38,935 nucleotides of DNA, taken from an uncultured Oscillospiraceae bacterium. Its GTDB lineage: Bacteria > Bacillota > Clostridia > Oscillospirales > Oscillospiraceae. Under the pieces are notes generated by a model. The model made no database searches. It worked only from the letters and a program-made list of their open reading frames with translations, and was not told the DNA's origin. How positions within the stretch are numbered: position 1 is the stretch's first letter; each line of letters starts with the position of its first letter. The stretch lies in NCBI GenBank assembly GCA_944385765.1, contig CALWYL010000013.1, forward strand, positions 1-38,935. The letters are read 5' to 3'. Both the position numbers and the translations under genes were made by a program. Below are positions 32,638 to 38,935 of this stretch, one piece after another.

Positions 32638-33849
32638 ATGGTCAAGGCAGCTATACTCGGCATCGGCACCGTGGGAGGCGGGACGGCCGAGGTTTTGACG
32701 AAAAACCGGGAGCTGATAGCCCGCAGGGCCGGGCAGGAGATAGAGCTCAAGTACATCCTCTGCCGCTCGCCGCGGCCGGGGCACCCCTTTGAGAGCCTGA
32801 TAGTCCACGACATAGACACCATCGTCTCCGACGGGGAGGTGAAGGTGGTGGCGGAGTGCATAGGCGGCGCGACGCTGGCCTATGAGTACGTCAAGGCCTG
32901 CCTGGAGGCGGGGAAGAACGTGGTGACCTCCAACAAGGAGCTGGTGGCGGAAAAGGGCCTGGAGCTGACGACGCTGGCGCGGAGGAAGGGCGTGAACTTC
33001 CTCTTCGAGGCCAGCGTGGGCGGGGGCATACCCATACTGAGGCCCATCTGCCAGTGCCTGGCGGCCAATGAGATAAGCTCGGTCTGCGGCATACTCAACG
33101 GCACCACCAACTATATACTCACCGAGATGATACAGATGGGCAAGAGCTTCGAGCAGGCGCTGCGCGAGGCCCAGGAGAAGGGCTACGCGGAGGCCGACCC
33201 CACGGCGGACGTGGAGGGCCTGGACGCCGGGAGGAAGATATGCATCCTGGCGGACCTCTGCTTCGGCAAGAACGTGCCCACCTCCGCCATCACCACGGAG
33301 GGGATAACGAAGATAACGCCGGCGGACATAGAGTACGCCCGGGCGCTGGGCTACAAGATAAAGCTGCTGGGCCGGGCCATACGCACGGGGCCCAACTCCG
33401 TGACCGCCTTTGTGGCACCGCACCTCATCTCCAAGGCGAACCCCATCGCCAACGTGGACGGGGTGATGAACGGCATCTCCGTCAAGGGGGACGCCGTGGG
33501 CGAGGCCATGTTCTTCGGCCCCGGGGCGGGCGCCCTGCCCACGGCCAGCGCCGTGGCGGCGGACATGATAGACTGCGTGCGCGACCCCGCGACACGCGTC
33601 TACCTGGGCTGGTGGCCCTCCGAGGAGGGCTACGTGACGGGGCCCGACAAGCTCTCCTGCCGCTGGATGGTGCGCACCGGCGCGCCGCTGGAGCGCATAG
33701 CCTCCGCCTTCTCCGGCGTGAGGTTCATCTCCGTGCCCAGCGCGCCGCCGGAGGAATACGCCTTCATCACCCAGTACATGACCGGCGAGGAGCTGAGCGC
33801 GCGCACCGAGGGGATGCAGGTGCTGGCCAGATACCGTGTGCTGGATTGA
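32638..33849 (+). CDS. hom: Homoserine dehydrogenase
   Basis: 403 residues. Reduces aspartate semialdehyde to homoserine in threonine/methionine synthesis. NAD(P)-binding GIGTVGGG at 8–15; catalytic core with NKELVAEKG, SVGGGIPILRP, GILNGTTNYILTEM, EKGYAEADPTADVEGLDAGRKICILADL (substrate-binding loop) and GPGAGALPTASAVAADMID. The C-terminal 60 residues are a short ACT-like part. ATG 32638 has AGAGGAG upstream. Sixteen bases from the ACT protein. Confidence 0.97.
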   Translation: MVKAAILGIGTVGGGTAEVLTKNRELIARRAGQEIELKYILCRSPRPGHPFESLIVHDIDTIVSDGEVKVVAECIGGATLAYEYVKACLEAGKNVVTSNKELVAEKGLELTTLARRKGVNFLFEASVGGGIPILRPICQCLAANEISSVCGILNGTTNYILTEMIQMGKSFEQALREAQEKGYAEADPTADVEGLDAGRKICILADLCFGKNVPTSAITTEGITKITPADIEYARALGYKIKLLGRAIRTGPNSVTAFVAPHLISKANPIANVDGVMNGISVKGDAVGEAMFFGPGAGALPTASAVAADMIDCVRDPATRVYLGWWPSEEGYVTGPDKLSCRWMVRTGAPLERIASAFSGVRFISVPSAPPEEYAFITQYMTGEELSARTEGMQVLARYRVLD

Positions 33850-33896
33850 GCGCATATAATGCCCTGAGACTTAATAACCGAAAGGGGTAAGGCCCT

Positions 33897-35102
33897 ATGC
33901 TTATAGTTCAAAAGTTCGGCGGCAGCTCCGTGGCCAACGCGGAGCGCGTGCGCCATGTGGCGGGGATAATAGCCGACACGTATTCGGAGGGGCACGACGT
34001 GGTGGTGGTCCTCTCCGCACAGGGGGACACCACAGACGAGCTTATAGAGAAGGCCCGGGAGATAAATCCCCGGCCCTCCAAGCGGGAGATGGATGTGCTG
34101 CTCTCCACGGGCGAGCAGCAGTCAGTGGCGCTGATGAGCATGGCCCTGGAGGCCATGGGTCTGCCGGTGGTGTCGCTGACGGGCTGGCAGATTGGGCTGG
34201 TGACCAACGCGGCCTACGGCTCGGCGCGCATCATCCGCGTCTCCACCGAGAGGCTGCGCCGCGAGCTCGACAAGCGGCGGATAGTCATCGTGGCGGGCTT
34301 CCAGGGCGTGGACCGCAACGAGGACATCACCACCCTGGGCCGCGGCGGCTCCGACACCACGGCCGTGGCCATAGCGGCCGTGCTGCACGCGGACAAATGT
34401 CAGATATACACCGACGTGGAGGGCGTCTACACCGCCGATCCCCGGAAAGTGCAGGGCGCCAGGAAGCTGGAGGAGATAACCTACGACGAGATGCTCGAGC
34501 TGGCCAGCCTGGGCACCCAGGTGCTGATGAACCGCTCCGTGGAGATGGCCAAACGCTACGGAGTGGTGATAGAGGTGCTCTCCAGCTATGTGAAAAAGAG
34601 CGGTACCAAAGTGAAGGAGGTCGCAAGGAAAATGGAAGAGATGAAGATAAGCGGCATAGCGAAGGACAACGACGTGGCGCGCATAGTCGTGGTGGGCGTG
34701 CCCGACGAGCCGGGCGTGGCCTTCCGCGTGTTCAACACCATGGCCAGGTCGCGGATAAACGTGGACATCATACTGCAGTCCTACGGCAAGGAGGGTACGA
34801 ACGACATCAGCTTCACCGTCCCGCTCGCGGACGCCGACGCGGCGGCGGACGCGCTCAACGAGCTGCAGGAGTCCATCGGCTTCGACCACCTGAGCGTGGA
34901 CACCAACGTCTGCAAGGTCAGCATCGTCGGCGCGGGCATGATGAGCGCGAGCGGCATCGCGGCGCTGATGTTCGAGGCCCTCTATGACGCGAAGATAAAT
35001 ATCCAGATGATTTCCACCTCCGAGATAAAGGTGTCCGTGCTCATAGACAAGACCTATGCCGACCAGGCCGTGCAGGCCATACACAACAAGTTCTTCGGCT
35101 GA
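33897..35102 (+). CDS. lysC: Aspartate kinase
   Basis: 401 residues. First step of lysine, threonine and methionine synthesis. Kinase domain 1–about 230: KFGGSSV (6–12), STGEQQS, GFQGVDRNEDITTLGRGGSDTTAVAIA, YTDVEGVYTADPRKV. Two ACT domains follow (about 260–401) for feedback control. ATG 33897 has AAAGGGG at ten bases. A possible internal promoter (TATAAT 33855–33860, no good -35) lies in the 47-base gap after hom. An internal translation start for a beta subunit is likely (see 34616–34634). Confidence 0.97.
   Translation: MLIVQKFGGSSVANAERVRHVAGIIADTYSEGHDVVVVLSAQGDTTDELIEKAREINPRPSKREMDVLLSTGEQQSVALMSMALEAMGLPVVSLTGWQIGLVTNAAYGSARIIRVSTERLRRELDKRRIVIVAGFQGVDRNEDITTLGRGGSDTTAVAIAAVLHADKCQIYTDVEGVYTADPRKVQGARKLEEITYDEMLELASLGTQVLMNRSVEMAKRYGVVIEVLSSYVKKSGTKVKEVARKMEEMKISGIAKDNDVARIVVVGVPDEPGVAFRVFNTMARSRINVDIILQSYGKEGTNDISFTVPLADADAAADALNELQESIGFDHLSVDTNVCKVSIVGAGMMSASGIAALMFEALYDAKINIQMISTSEIKVSVLIDKTYADQAVQAIHNKFFG
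34616..34634 (+). promoter_or_regulatory. Internal ribosome site and start for a lysC beta subunit
   Basis: GGAGG (34616–34620) is followed by in-frame ATG 34632–34634 (Met246) and another ATG three codons on. The product, 156 residues from MEEMKISGIAKDN, would be just the two ACT domains. Bacillus aspartokinase II makes a separate regulatory beta chain of about this size from such an internal start. Confidence 0.6.
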
Positions 35103-35113
35103 TTCTGAGCCGG

Positions 35114-35143
35114 CAGTCCGGGCCCACGAGGGGGCCCGGACTG
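35114..35143 (+). terminator. Hairpin after lysC
   Basis: Twelve-base perfect stem CAGTCCGGGCCC (35114–35125) with GGGCCCGGACTG (35132–35143), six-base loop, eleven bases after the lysC stop. It is followed by TCCTT only, so a moderate terminator. Confidence 0.6.
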
Positions 35144-35245
35144 TCCTTGGGGGCGCCGTCCGGGAAGCGCCCCGGCGGCCGTCCGTGTGCGCCCGGCGAC
35201 GTGGAGACAAAAGTTTATGCACACCCTTTCTTTTTCCGAACAGGG

Positions 35246-35254
35246 TGTTATAAT
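35246..35254 (+). promoter_or_regulatory. Extended -10 promoter of ktrB
   Basis: TGTTATAAT (35246–35254) is a perfect extended -10. No -35 box fits upstream. An inverted repeat ACACCCT/AGGGTGT (35221–35227 and 35242–35248) lies just upstream and touches the TG element. The predicted start of transcription (about 35260–35261) is only three or four bases before the ktrB ATG. Confidence 0.65.
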
Positions 35255-35263
35255 GGCGCTACT

Positions 35264-36601
35264 ATGAAGAGAAGACAGCTTTCACATGTTCAGATAATAG
35301 CCCTGGGCTTCTTTTTGGTGGTGGCGGCGGGCACCGCGCTGCTCATGCTGCCCGCGGCGTCCAAAGACGGGCAAAGCGCCGGCTTCATCAAGGCCATGTT
35401 CACCGCCGTGAGCTGCTCGTGCGTGACGGGGCTCGCGCTGGCCGACACCTGGACCCAGTGGACCTTCTTCGGCCAGGGCGTGATGCTCGCGCTCATCCAG
35501 ATAGGCGGGCTCGGCTTCATGACCATAGCCACGCTGTTCTTCCGCCTGCTGCGGCGGAGGATGAGCATGCGCGAGCGGGCGGTGATGGCCGAGAGCATCA
35601 GCGTGGGCTCGCGCGTGGCCCGCATCATGGAGATAAGCTCCACGGTGGCGATAGGCACGGCCATTTTCGAGCTCACGGGTGCCGTGCTGCTGGCCATACG
35701 CTTCGTGCCGCAGTACGGCGCGCCGCTGGGCATCTGGTTCGCCGTGTTCCACTCGGTCTCCGCCTTCTGCAACGCGGGCTTCGATCTCATGGGCATCAAC
35801 ACGCCCTACTCCTCCCTGGTGGACTACTCCGGGGACGCCCTGGTGAGCATAACCATCATGGCGCTCATCACGATAGGCGGCATAGGCTTCCTGGTCTGGG
35901 ACGACATACGCAAGTGCGGGCTGCACGCGCATCGCTGGTGCCTGCAGACCAAGCTGGTGCTCATCACCTCGGCCATACTCACTTTCGGCGGGGCGGCGCT
36001 CTTCTTTATAATAGAGCGCAACCGCATGAATGTGGGCATGCCGCTGGGAGAGCAGGTGCTGGTGAGCTTTTTCTCCGCCGTCACGCCGAGGACCGCGGGC
36101 TTCAACAGCGTGGATACCGCCGCGCTCTCGCCGGCGAGCAAGCTGTTGACCATAATACTCATGTTCATAGGCGGCAGCCCCGGCTCCACCGCCGGCGGCA
36201 TCAAGACCACCACGGCGGCGGTGATAGCCATCTTCCTGGGCACGGGCATCCGCGGCAGGCGCGGGGCCTATGTGTTCGGGCGCCGGCTGCCGGACGAGAA
36301 CATGAAGCAGGCCGGCATGGTGCTCTGCACCAACCTCTCGCTGGCCATAGGCGGCGCGCTGGTGATATGCGCCGTGCAGGAGCTGCCGCTGACGGACGTG
36401 CTCTTCGAGGTGTTCTCCGCCATCGGCACCGTGGGCATGACGACGGGCATCACCCGCGACCTCACGGACCTCTCCGCCTGCATAGTGGCGTTTTTGATGT
36501 ACTGTGGCAGGGTGGGCAGCGTCTCCTTCGCCATGGCCCTGCTGGAAAAGCGCACAGACCCGCCGGTGACCTACCCCGTGGAAGAGGTCACCGTGGGCTA
36601 A
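35264..36601 (+). CDS. ktrB: Potassium uptake protein, TrkH/KtrB family
   Basis: 445 residues. Channel-like subunit of a Ktr/Trk potassium uptake system. Four membrane-pore-membrane repeats are seen with selectivity-filter segments around AVSCSCVTGLAL, FHSVSAFCNAGFDLMG, AVTPRTAGFNSVD and FSAIGTVGMTTGITRDL; the loop GGSPGSTAGGIKTTT is the hallmark gate segment. Some filter glycines are well preserved. ATG 35264 gives the usual MKRRQLSHVQIIALGFF start; the frame is open 39 codons further upstream but through the promoter. There is no ribosome site before the ATG. Next to its regulatory partner. Confidence 0.95.
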   Translation: MKRRQLSHVQIIALGFFLVVAAGTALLMLPAASKDGQSAGFIKAMFTAVSCSCVTGLALADTWTQWTFFGQGVMLALIQIGGLGFMTIATLFFRLLRRRMSMRERAVMAESISVGSRVARIMEISSTVAIGTAIFELTGAVLLAIRFVPQYGAPLGIWFAVFHSVSAFCNAGFDLMGINTPYSSLVDYSGDALVSITIMALITIGGIGFLVWDDIRKCGLHAHRWCLQTKLVLITSAILTFGGAALFFIIERNRMNVGMPLGEQVLVSFFSAVTPRTAGFNSVDTAALSPASKLLTIILMFIGGSPGSTAGGIKTTTAAVIAIFLGTGIRGRRGAYVFGRRLPDENMKQAGMVLCTNLSLAIGGALVICAVQELPLTDVLFEVFSAIGTVGMTTGITRDLTDLSACIVAFLMYCGRVGSVSFAMALLEKRTDPPVTYPVEEVTVG

Positions 36602-36619
36602 TCATAGGAGGAAAATGCC

Positions 36620-37261
36620 ATGAAATCCTTTCTCATTATCGGAATGGGCACCTTCGGCCACCACATGTGCCGCGCCCTCTGCAAGCACAAGTGCGAGATA
36701 ATGATCGCCGACCGCAACGGGGACACGCTGGAGGACATGCTGCCCTTTGTCTCCTCGGCCAAGATATGCGACTGCACGAACATAGAGGCCCTGCGCTCCT
36801 TCGACATACCCAGCTTTGACGCCTGCTTCGTCTGCGTCAACGACAGCTTCCAGGCCTGCCTGGAGATAACCGACCAGCTCAAGGAGCTGGGGGCCAAGAA
36901 GGTCTACAGCAAGGCCGACAGGGACCTGGAGGCCAAGTTCCTCCTGCGCTGCGGCGCCGACGCCGTGATATACCCCGAGCGCGACGCGGCGGAGAGGATA
37001 GCCGTCCGCGAGTCCTCCGACCGCATCTACAACTTCATCGGCCTGGCCGAGGGCTTCTCCATGGTGGAGATAGAGCCCCCCGCGAGCTGGGTGGGGCACT
37101 CCATCGCCCAGGTGAACCTGCGCAGCCGCTACGGGCTGACGCTGGTGGCCGCCAAAAAGGGCGAGAAGATGCACACCGTGATAGACCCGTCCTACACCTT
37201 CTCCGAGGGCGAGCACGTGCTGGTCCTGGGCAGCCTGGAGGACATACAGCGCGTCACCTGA
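36620..37261 (+). CDS. ktrA: Potassium uptake regulatory subunit, TrkA/KtrA (RCK) family
   Basis: 213 residues. RCK_N domain with nucleotide loop GMGTFG (8–13) and acidic residue D32 at the end of strand two, and RCK_C domain from about 135 (SMVEIEPPASWVGHSIAQVNLRSRYGLTLVA...). It gates the KtrB channel according to bound ATP/ADP or c-di-AMP in known relatives. ATG 36620 has AGGAGG at eight bases; 18 bases after ktrB. Confidence 0.95.
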   Translation: MKSFLIIGMGTFGHHMCRALCKHKCEIMIADRNGDTLEDMLPFVSSAKICDCTNIEALRSFDIPSFDACFVCVNDSFQACLEITDQLKELGAKKVYSKADRDLEAKFLLRCGADAVIYPERDAAERIAVRESSDRIYNFIGLAEGFSMVEIEPPASWVGHSIAQVNLRSRYGLTLVAAKKGEKMHTVIDPSYTFSEGEHVLVLGSLEDIQRVT

Positions 37262-37270
37262 ACGGCATAC

Positions 37271-37309
37271 GCATGAAAAAAGGGCCCTTGCGGGCCCTTT
37301 TTTTCATGC
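37271..37309. terminator. Bidirectional terminator between ktrA and rsmE
   Basis: GCATGAAAAAAGGGCCC (37271–37287) pairs with GGGCCC-seven T-CATGC (37292–37309) with one extra T. The A-run and T-run on either side of the GGGCCC stem make it work in both directions, for ktrA (plus) and rsmE (minus). Confidence 0.9.
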
Positions 37310-37318
37310 CGGCGGGGT

Positions 37319-38056
37319 TCAGAGGTTGCCGGTGGCGTACATTATGGAGGAGACAGCCAGCACGGGCGCCGTCTCACAGCGGAGGATGCGCTCTCCCATG
37401 GAGCAGAGCGTGAAGCCCGCTGCGGCGGCCATCTTCGCCTCCGCCGCGGTGAAGCCGCCCTCCGGGCCGGTAATCACGGCGGCGGAGGTGAGCGGCAGAG
37501 AGGCCTCTATGGCCTCCTTCAGGGGGGCGCGGCCGGGGCCCGTCTCGTACATGAAGAGCCGCGCGGGGTATTTTACGGCGGCGTCCAGCATTTCCACAAA
37601 GCCGGGGATATAGCCCACGCGGGGCACTATGCCGCGGCCCGACTGCTGCGCGGCGGACTCGGAGACGCGCGCGAGGCGCTCCAGGCGCTTGGCCATGGCG
37701 CGGCCGTCCGGGCGGGCTATGCAGCGCTCGCAGTCGAAGAAATCTATCTCCTGAGCGCCGGCCTCCACGCACTTCTGCACCAGCAGTTCGGCGCGCTCGC
37801 CCTTGGGGTAGCCGGCGAACACGTGCACGGCCACGTCGGGCTCGCCACGGCAGGGGGTGACCTCGATGACCTCGGCCTCGGCCTCCTCCGCCGTGGAGCG
37901 CACCAGGCGGCAGCGGTAGTCCGTGCCTCGGCCGTCGCAGATAACCACGTCCTCCCCGGGACGCAGGCGCAGGACGCGGATGTGCCCCGCGTCCTGCCCG
38001 CGGATGACGGCCCTGCCGCCGTCTATATTAGTACCGGTCATGAAAAACCTCGCCAT
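37319..38056 (-). CDS. rsmE: 16S rRNA (uracil1498-N3)-methyltransferase
   Basis: 245 residues. SPOUT-class methyltransferase that modifies U1498 of 16S rRNA. N-terminal PUA-like part (MARFFMTGTNIDGGRAVIRGQDAGHIRVLRLRPGEDVVICDGRGTDYRC), then the knotted catalytic part with VQKCVEAGAQEIDFF, RLARVSESAAQQSGRGIVPRV, VITGPEGGFTAAE and ILRCETAPVLAVS (knot motif). ATG 38056 has GGAGG at seven bases and was preferred to the in-frame start six codons upstream. Confidence 0.96.
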   Translation of the reverse strand: MARFFMTGTNIDGGRAVIRGQDAGHIRVLRLRPGEDVVICDGRGTDYRCRLVRSTAEEAEAEVIEVTPCRGEPDVAVHVFAGYPKGERAELLVQKCVEAGAQEIDFFDCERCIARPDGRAMAKRLERLARVSESAAQQSGRGIVPRVGYIPGFVEMLDAAVKYPARLFMYETGPGRAPLKEAIEASLPLTSAAVITGPEGGFTAAEAKMAAAAGFTLCSMGERILRCETAPVLAVSSIMYATGNL

Positions 38057-38082
38057 CGCGCACCTCCGGGACATTTTTCTAC

Positions 38083-38111
38083 ATTATCTCACAGCCCGGG
38101 CGGCATTGCAA
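38083..38111 (-). promoter_or_regulatory. Promoter of rsmE
   Basis: On the minus strand TTGCAA (38106–38111), 17 bases, GATAAT (38083–38088). Both boxes are good sigma-A matches; leader of about 20 bases with the ribosome site. Confidence 0.75.
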
Positions 38112-38249
38112 GGGGGAGCGCACGCAGCCCCCTTTTCAGGCTGAGTTCCGCGCGCCCCCTGACTGTGACAGCGCCCCTATGGGCCTGCCTGTCATCCCGG
38201 CAATAAAAATGGGCCGGAACAGGCAACAGCCAGGCCCTCCCGGCATAGG

Positions 38250-38735
38250 ATGGCCCGGGTGATAGCTATGCTCAACGAGACCAAAAACGCCCTGGAGGGC
38301 TTTGAGGAAGTCTGGAGCCGGGTGAGCGGCGGCGCCGGCGACGCGCCGGACGAGAGCGCGCTGCTGCGGGGCTTCATCACAAACGCCGAGCGGGCGTCGG
38401 AGCTGTACTGCCTGCTGGCACGGCGCATGAGCGGCTGCGCCGACGCGCTGCGCCGGCTGGCCATGGAGGAGAGGCGCACTCGCAGGTGCATGGAGGGGGA
38501 GCTCTTTCTGCTCAGCGGCGACAGCTTCTGCCCCGCGCCGGCCTGCCCCGTGGTACACGGCTGCCTGAGCGCGCTGAGGCGCGCGTACATCGACGAGCTG
38601 GACTCCGCCAGGGCCTACCGCGAGGCCGCCAAGGCCACAGAGTGCCCCCAGCGGCAGACTCTGTACCTGCGCACGGCCCGGGTGGAGCAGTGCCACGCCG
38701 AGTGTCTGCGCGCCCTGGTGATGAGGTCCATATAA
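38250..38735 (+). CDS. Cys-rich ferritin-like helical protein
   Basis: 161 residues, all helical, arranged as two helix pairs with a Cys-rich loop. Helix positions hold acids where ferritin/rubrerythrin iron ligands sit: E47 or E51, E73–E74, E116 and E146-x2-H149. The second helix has EERRTR where a diiron site would need EExxH, so Arg77 replaces the expected His. Nine cysteines occur at 54, 63, 80, 94, 99, 105, 132, 148 and 152. I call the fold ferritin-like with moderate assurance; metal binding is unproven. Start is unclear: ATG 38250 and ATG 38268 (MLNETKNALEG) both lack a strong site. Confidence 0.65.
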   Translation: MARVIAMLNETKNALEGFEEVWSRVSGGAGDAPDESALLRGFITNAERASELYCLLARRMSGCADALRRLAMEERRTRRCMEGELFLLSGDSFCPAPACPVVHGCLSALRRAYIDELDSARAYREAAKATECPQRQTLYLRTARVEQCHAECLRALVMRSI

Positions 38736-38739
38736 AATC

Positions 38740-38790
38740 AAACCGCCGCAGAGGGAATTGGGAAAAACCTCTTGACTTTGCGGCGGTTTT
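38740..38790 (+). terminator. Terminator after the ferritin-like gene
   Basis: AAACCGCCGCA (38740–38750) pairs with TGCGGCGGTTT (38779–38789), with GAGG/CCTC extending the stem inside. TTTTCATTT follows. Four bases after the stop codon. Confidence 0.75.
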
Positions 38791-38800
38791 CATTTATTAT
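38772..38800 (+). promoter_or_regulatory. Promoter of tRNA-Ser inside the preceding terminator
   Basis: TTGACT (38772–38777), 17 bases, TATTAT (38795–38800). The spacer is the right arm and T-run of the terminator hairpin of the gene before it. Transcription would begin about 37 bases before the tRNA. Confidence 0.75.
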
Positions 38801-38843
38801 ATACGGGCGTCAACTGAACATACTCCGGTTCGGGCAAACACGT

Positions 38844-38935
38844 GGAGAAGTCGCGTAGTTGGTCGAGCGCGCACGATTGGAAATCGTGTAACGGTCAAAA
38901 GCCGTTCGAGGGTTCGAATCCCTCCTTCTCCGCCA
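38844..38935 (+). tRNA. tRNA-Ser (anticodon GGA)
   Basis: Acceptor GGAGAAG pairs with CTTCTCC, followed by encoded G-CCA at the window end. The anticodon stem-loop ACGATTGGAAATCGT gives anticodon GGA. A long variable arm (AACGGTCAAAAGCCGTT) is present, as required for a serine class II tRNA; T arm GAGGGTTCGAATCCCTC. Confidence 0.97.

Noticed and set aside
33855..33860. TATAAT between hom and lysC as a separate lysC promoter
   Set aside because: No -35 box or TGn fits, and the genes are closely spaced; kept only as a possibility in the lysC note.
35144..35245. c-di-AMP riboswitch ahead of ktrB
   Set aside because: The gap is too short, and the promoter lies after this region, so it would not be in the ktrB transcript.
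38109..38136. AAGGGGG...CCCCCTT hairpin upstream of rsmE
   Set aside because: It overlaps the rsmE -35 and has a short T-run on the plus strand, but no plus-strand gene ends there; no function could be supported.
38188..38225. Inverted repeat GCCTGT...ACAGGC ahead of the ferritin-like gene
   Set aside because: Only six outer and four inner pairs around a large AT-rich loop; could be chance in this composition.

Overview
This is a GC-rich (about two thirds G+C by eye), densely packed stretch of a bacterial chromosome. Gene content points to an endospore-forming Firmicute of the class Clostridia, probably a high-GC gut lineage near the Oscillospirales. The clues are a spoIIR homologue with a sigma-F-like promoter, the recJ–relA–dtd gene order, a V-type ATPase operon, an archaeal-type phosphoglycerate mutase, a 147-codon ACT-domain gene ahead of hom and lysC, and classical TTGACA/TATAAT promoters. 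The genus cannot be fixed from the sequence alone. An odd feature is heavy use of the Ile codon ATA despite the high GC (7 of 9 Ile codons in dtd).

Layout, left to right. (1) 1–6752: tRNA-Leu(UAA) on the minus strand, then a plus-strand operon recJ–relA/spoT–dtd–metallo-beta-lactamase hydrolase–DUF2974 hydrolase with overlapping or nearly touching genes (stringent response, DNA repair, tRNA proofreading). (2) 6937–7669: a two-gene minus-strand module of an XRE repressor and a small membrane protein broken by one in-frame TGA, with an exact-spacing promoter surrounded by three GAAG-N4-CTTC sites. (3) 7702–14610: a full phosphate regulon on the minus strand, pstS–pstC–pstA–pstB–phoU–phoB–phoR, with candidate Pho boxes upstream of pstS and terminators or hairpins at both ends. 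(4) 14635–18006: minus-strand rubredoxin, NifX/NifB-C-like protein, tRNA-Arg(ACG), a 56-residue YtxH-like peptide, ispE and the phosphoglycerate mutase-like gene. (5) 18151–27574: plus-strand V-type ATPase operon (G/H-C-I-K-F-E-A-B-D) and a Met-rich lipoprotein. (6) 27597–31583: a ComEC-type secreted or anchored beta-lactamase-fold hydrolase, a 370-base palindromic non-coding element, then minus-strand spoIIR, a small membrane protein, an iron-sulfur flavoprotein and another beta-lactamase-fold hydrolase. (7) 31587–35143: a YdcZ-type transporter diverging from ACT–hom–lysC (aspartate-family amino acids). (8) 35246–38935: KtrB/KtrA-type potassium uptake, rsmE, a Cys-rich ferritin-like protein and tRNA-Ser(GGA).

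How they work together: PhoR/PhoB sense phosphate and, with PhoU, control the Pst transporter encoded in the same operon. The V-ATPase converts ATP and an ion gradient. Hom and LysC feed threonine/methionine/lysine synthesis, and the ApgM-like protein 16 kb away is a possible stand-in homoserine kinase, as no thrB is in the window. No phage, IS, CRISPR or defence locus was found. The most unusual parts are the palindromic element at 28556–28926, a probable ACG start codon, a probable leaderless ktrB message and the XRE operator array.
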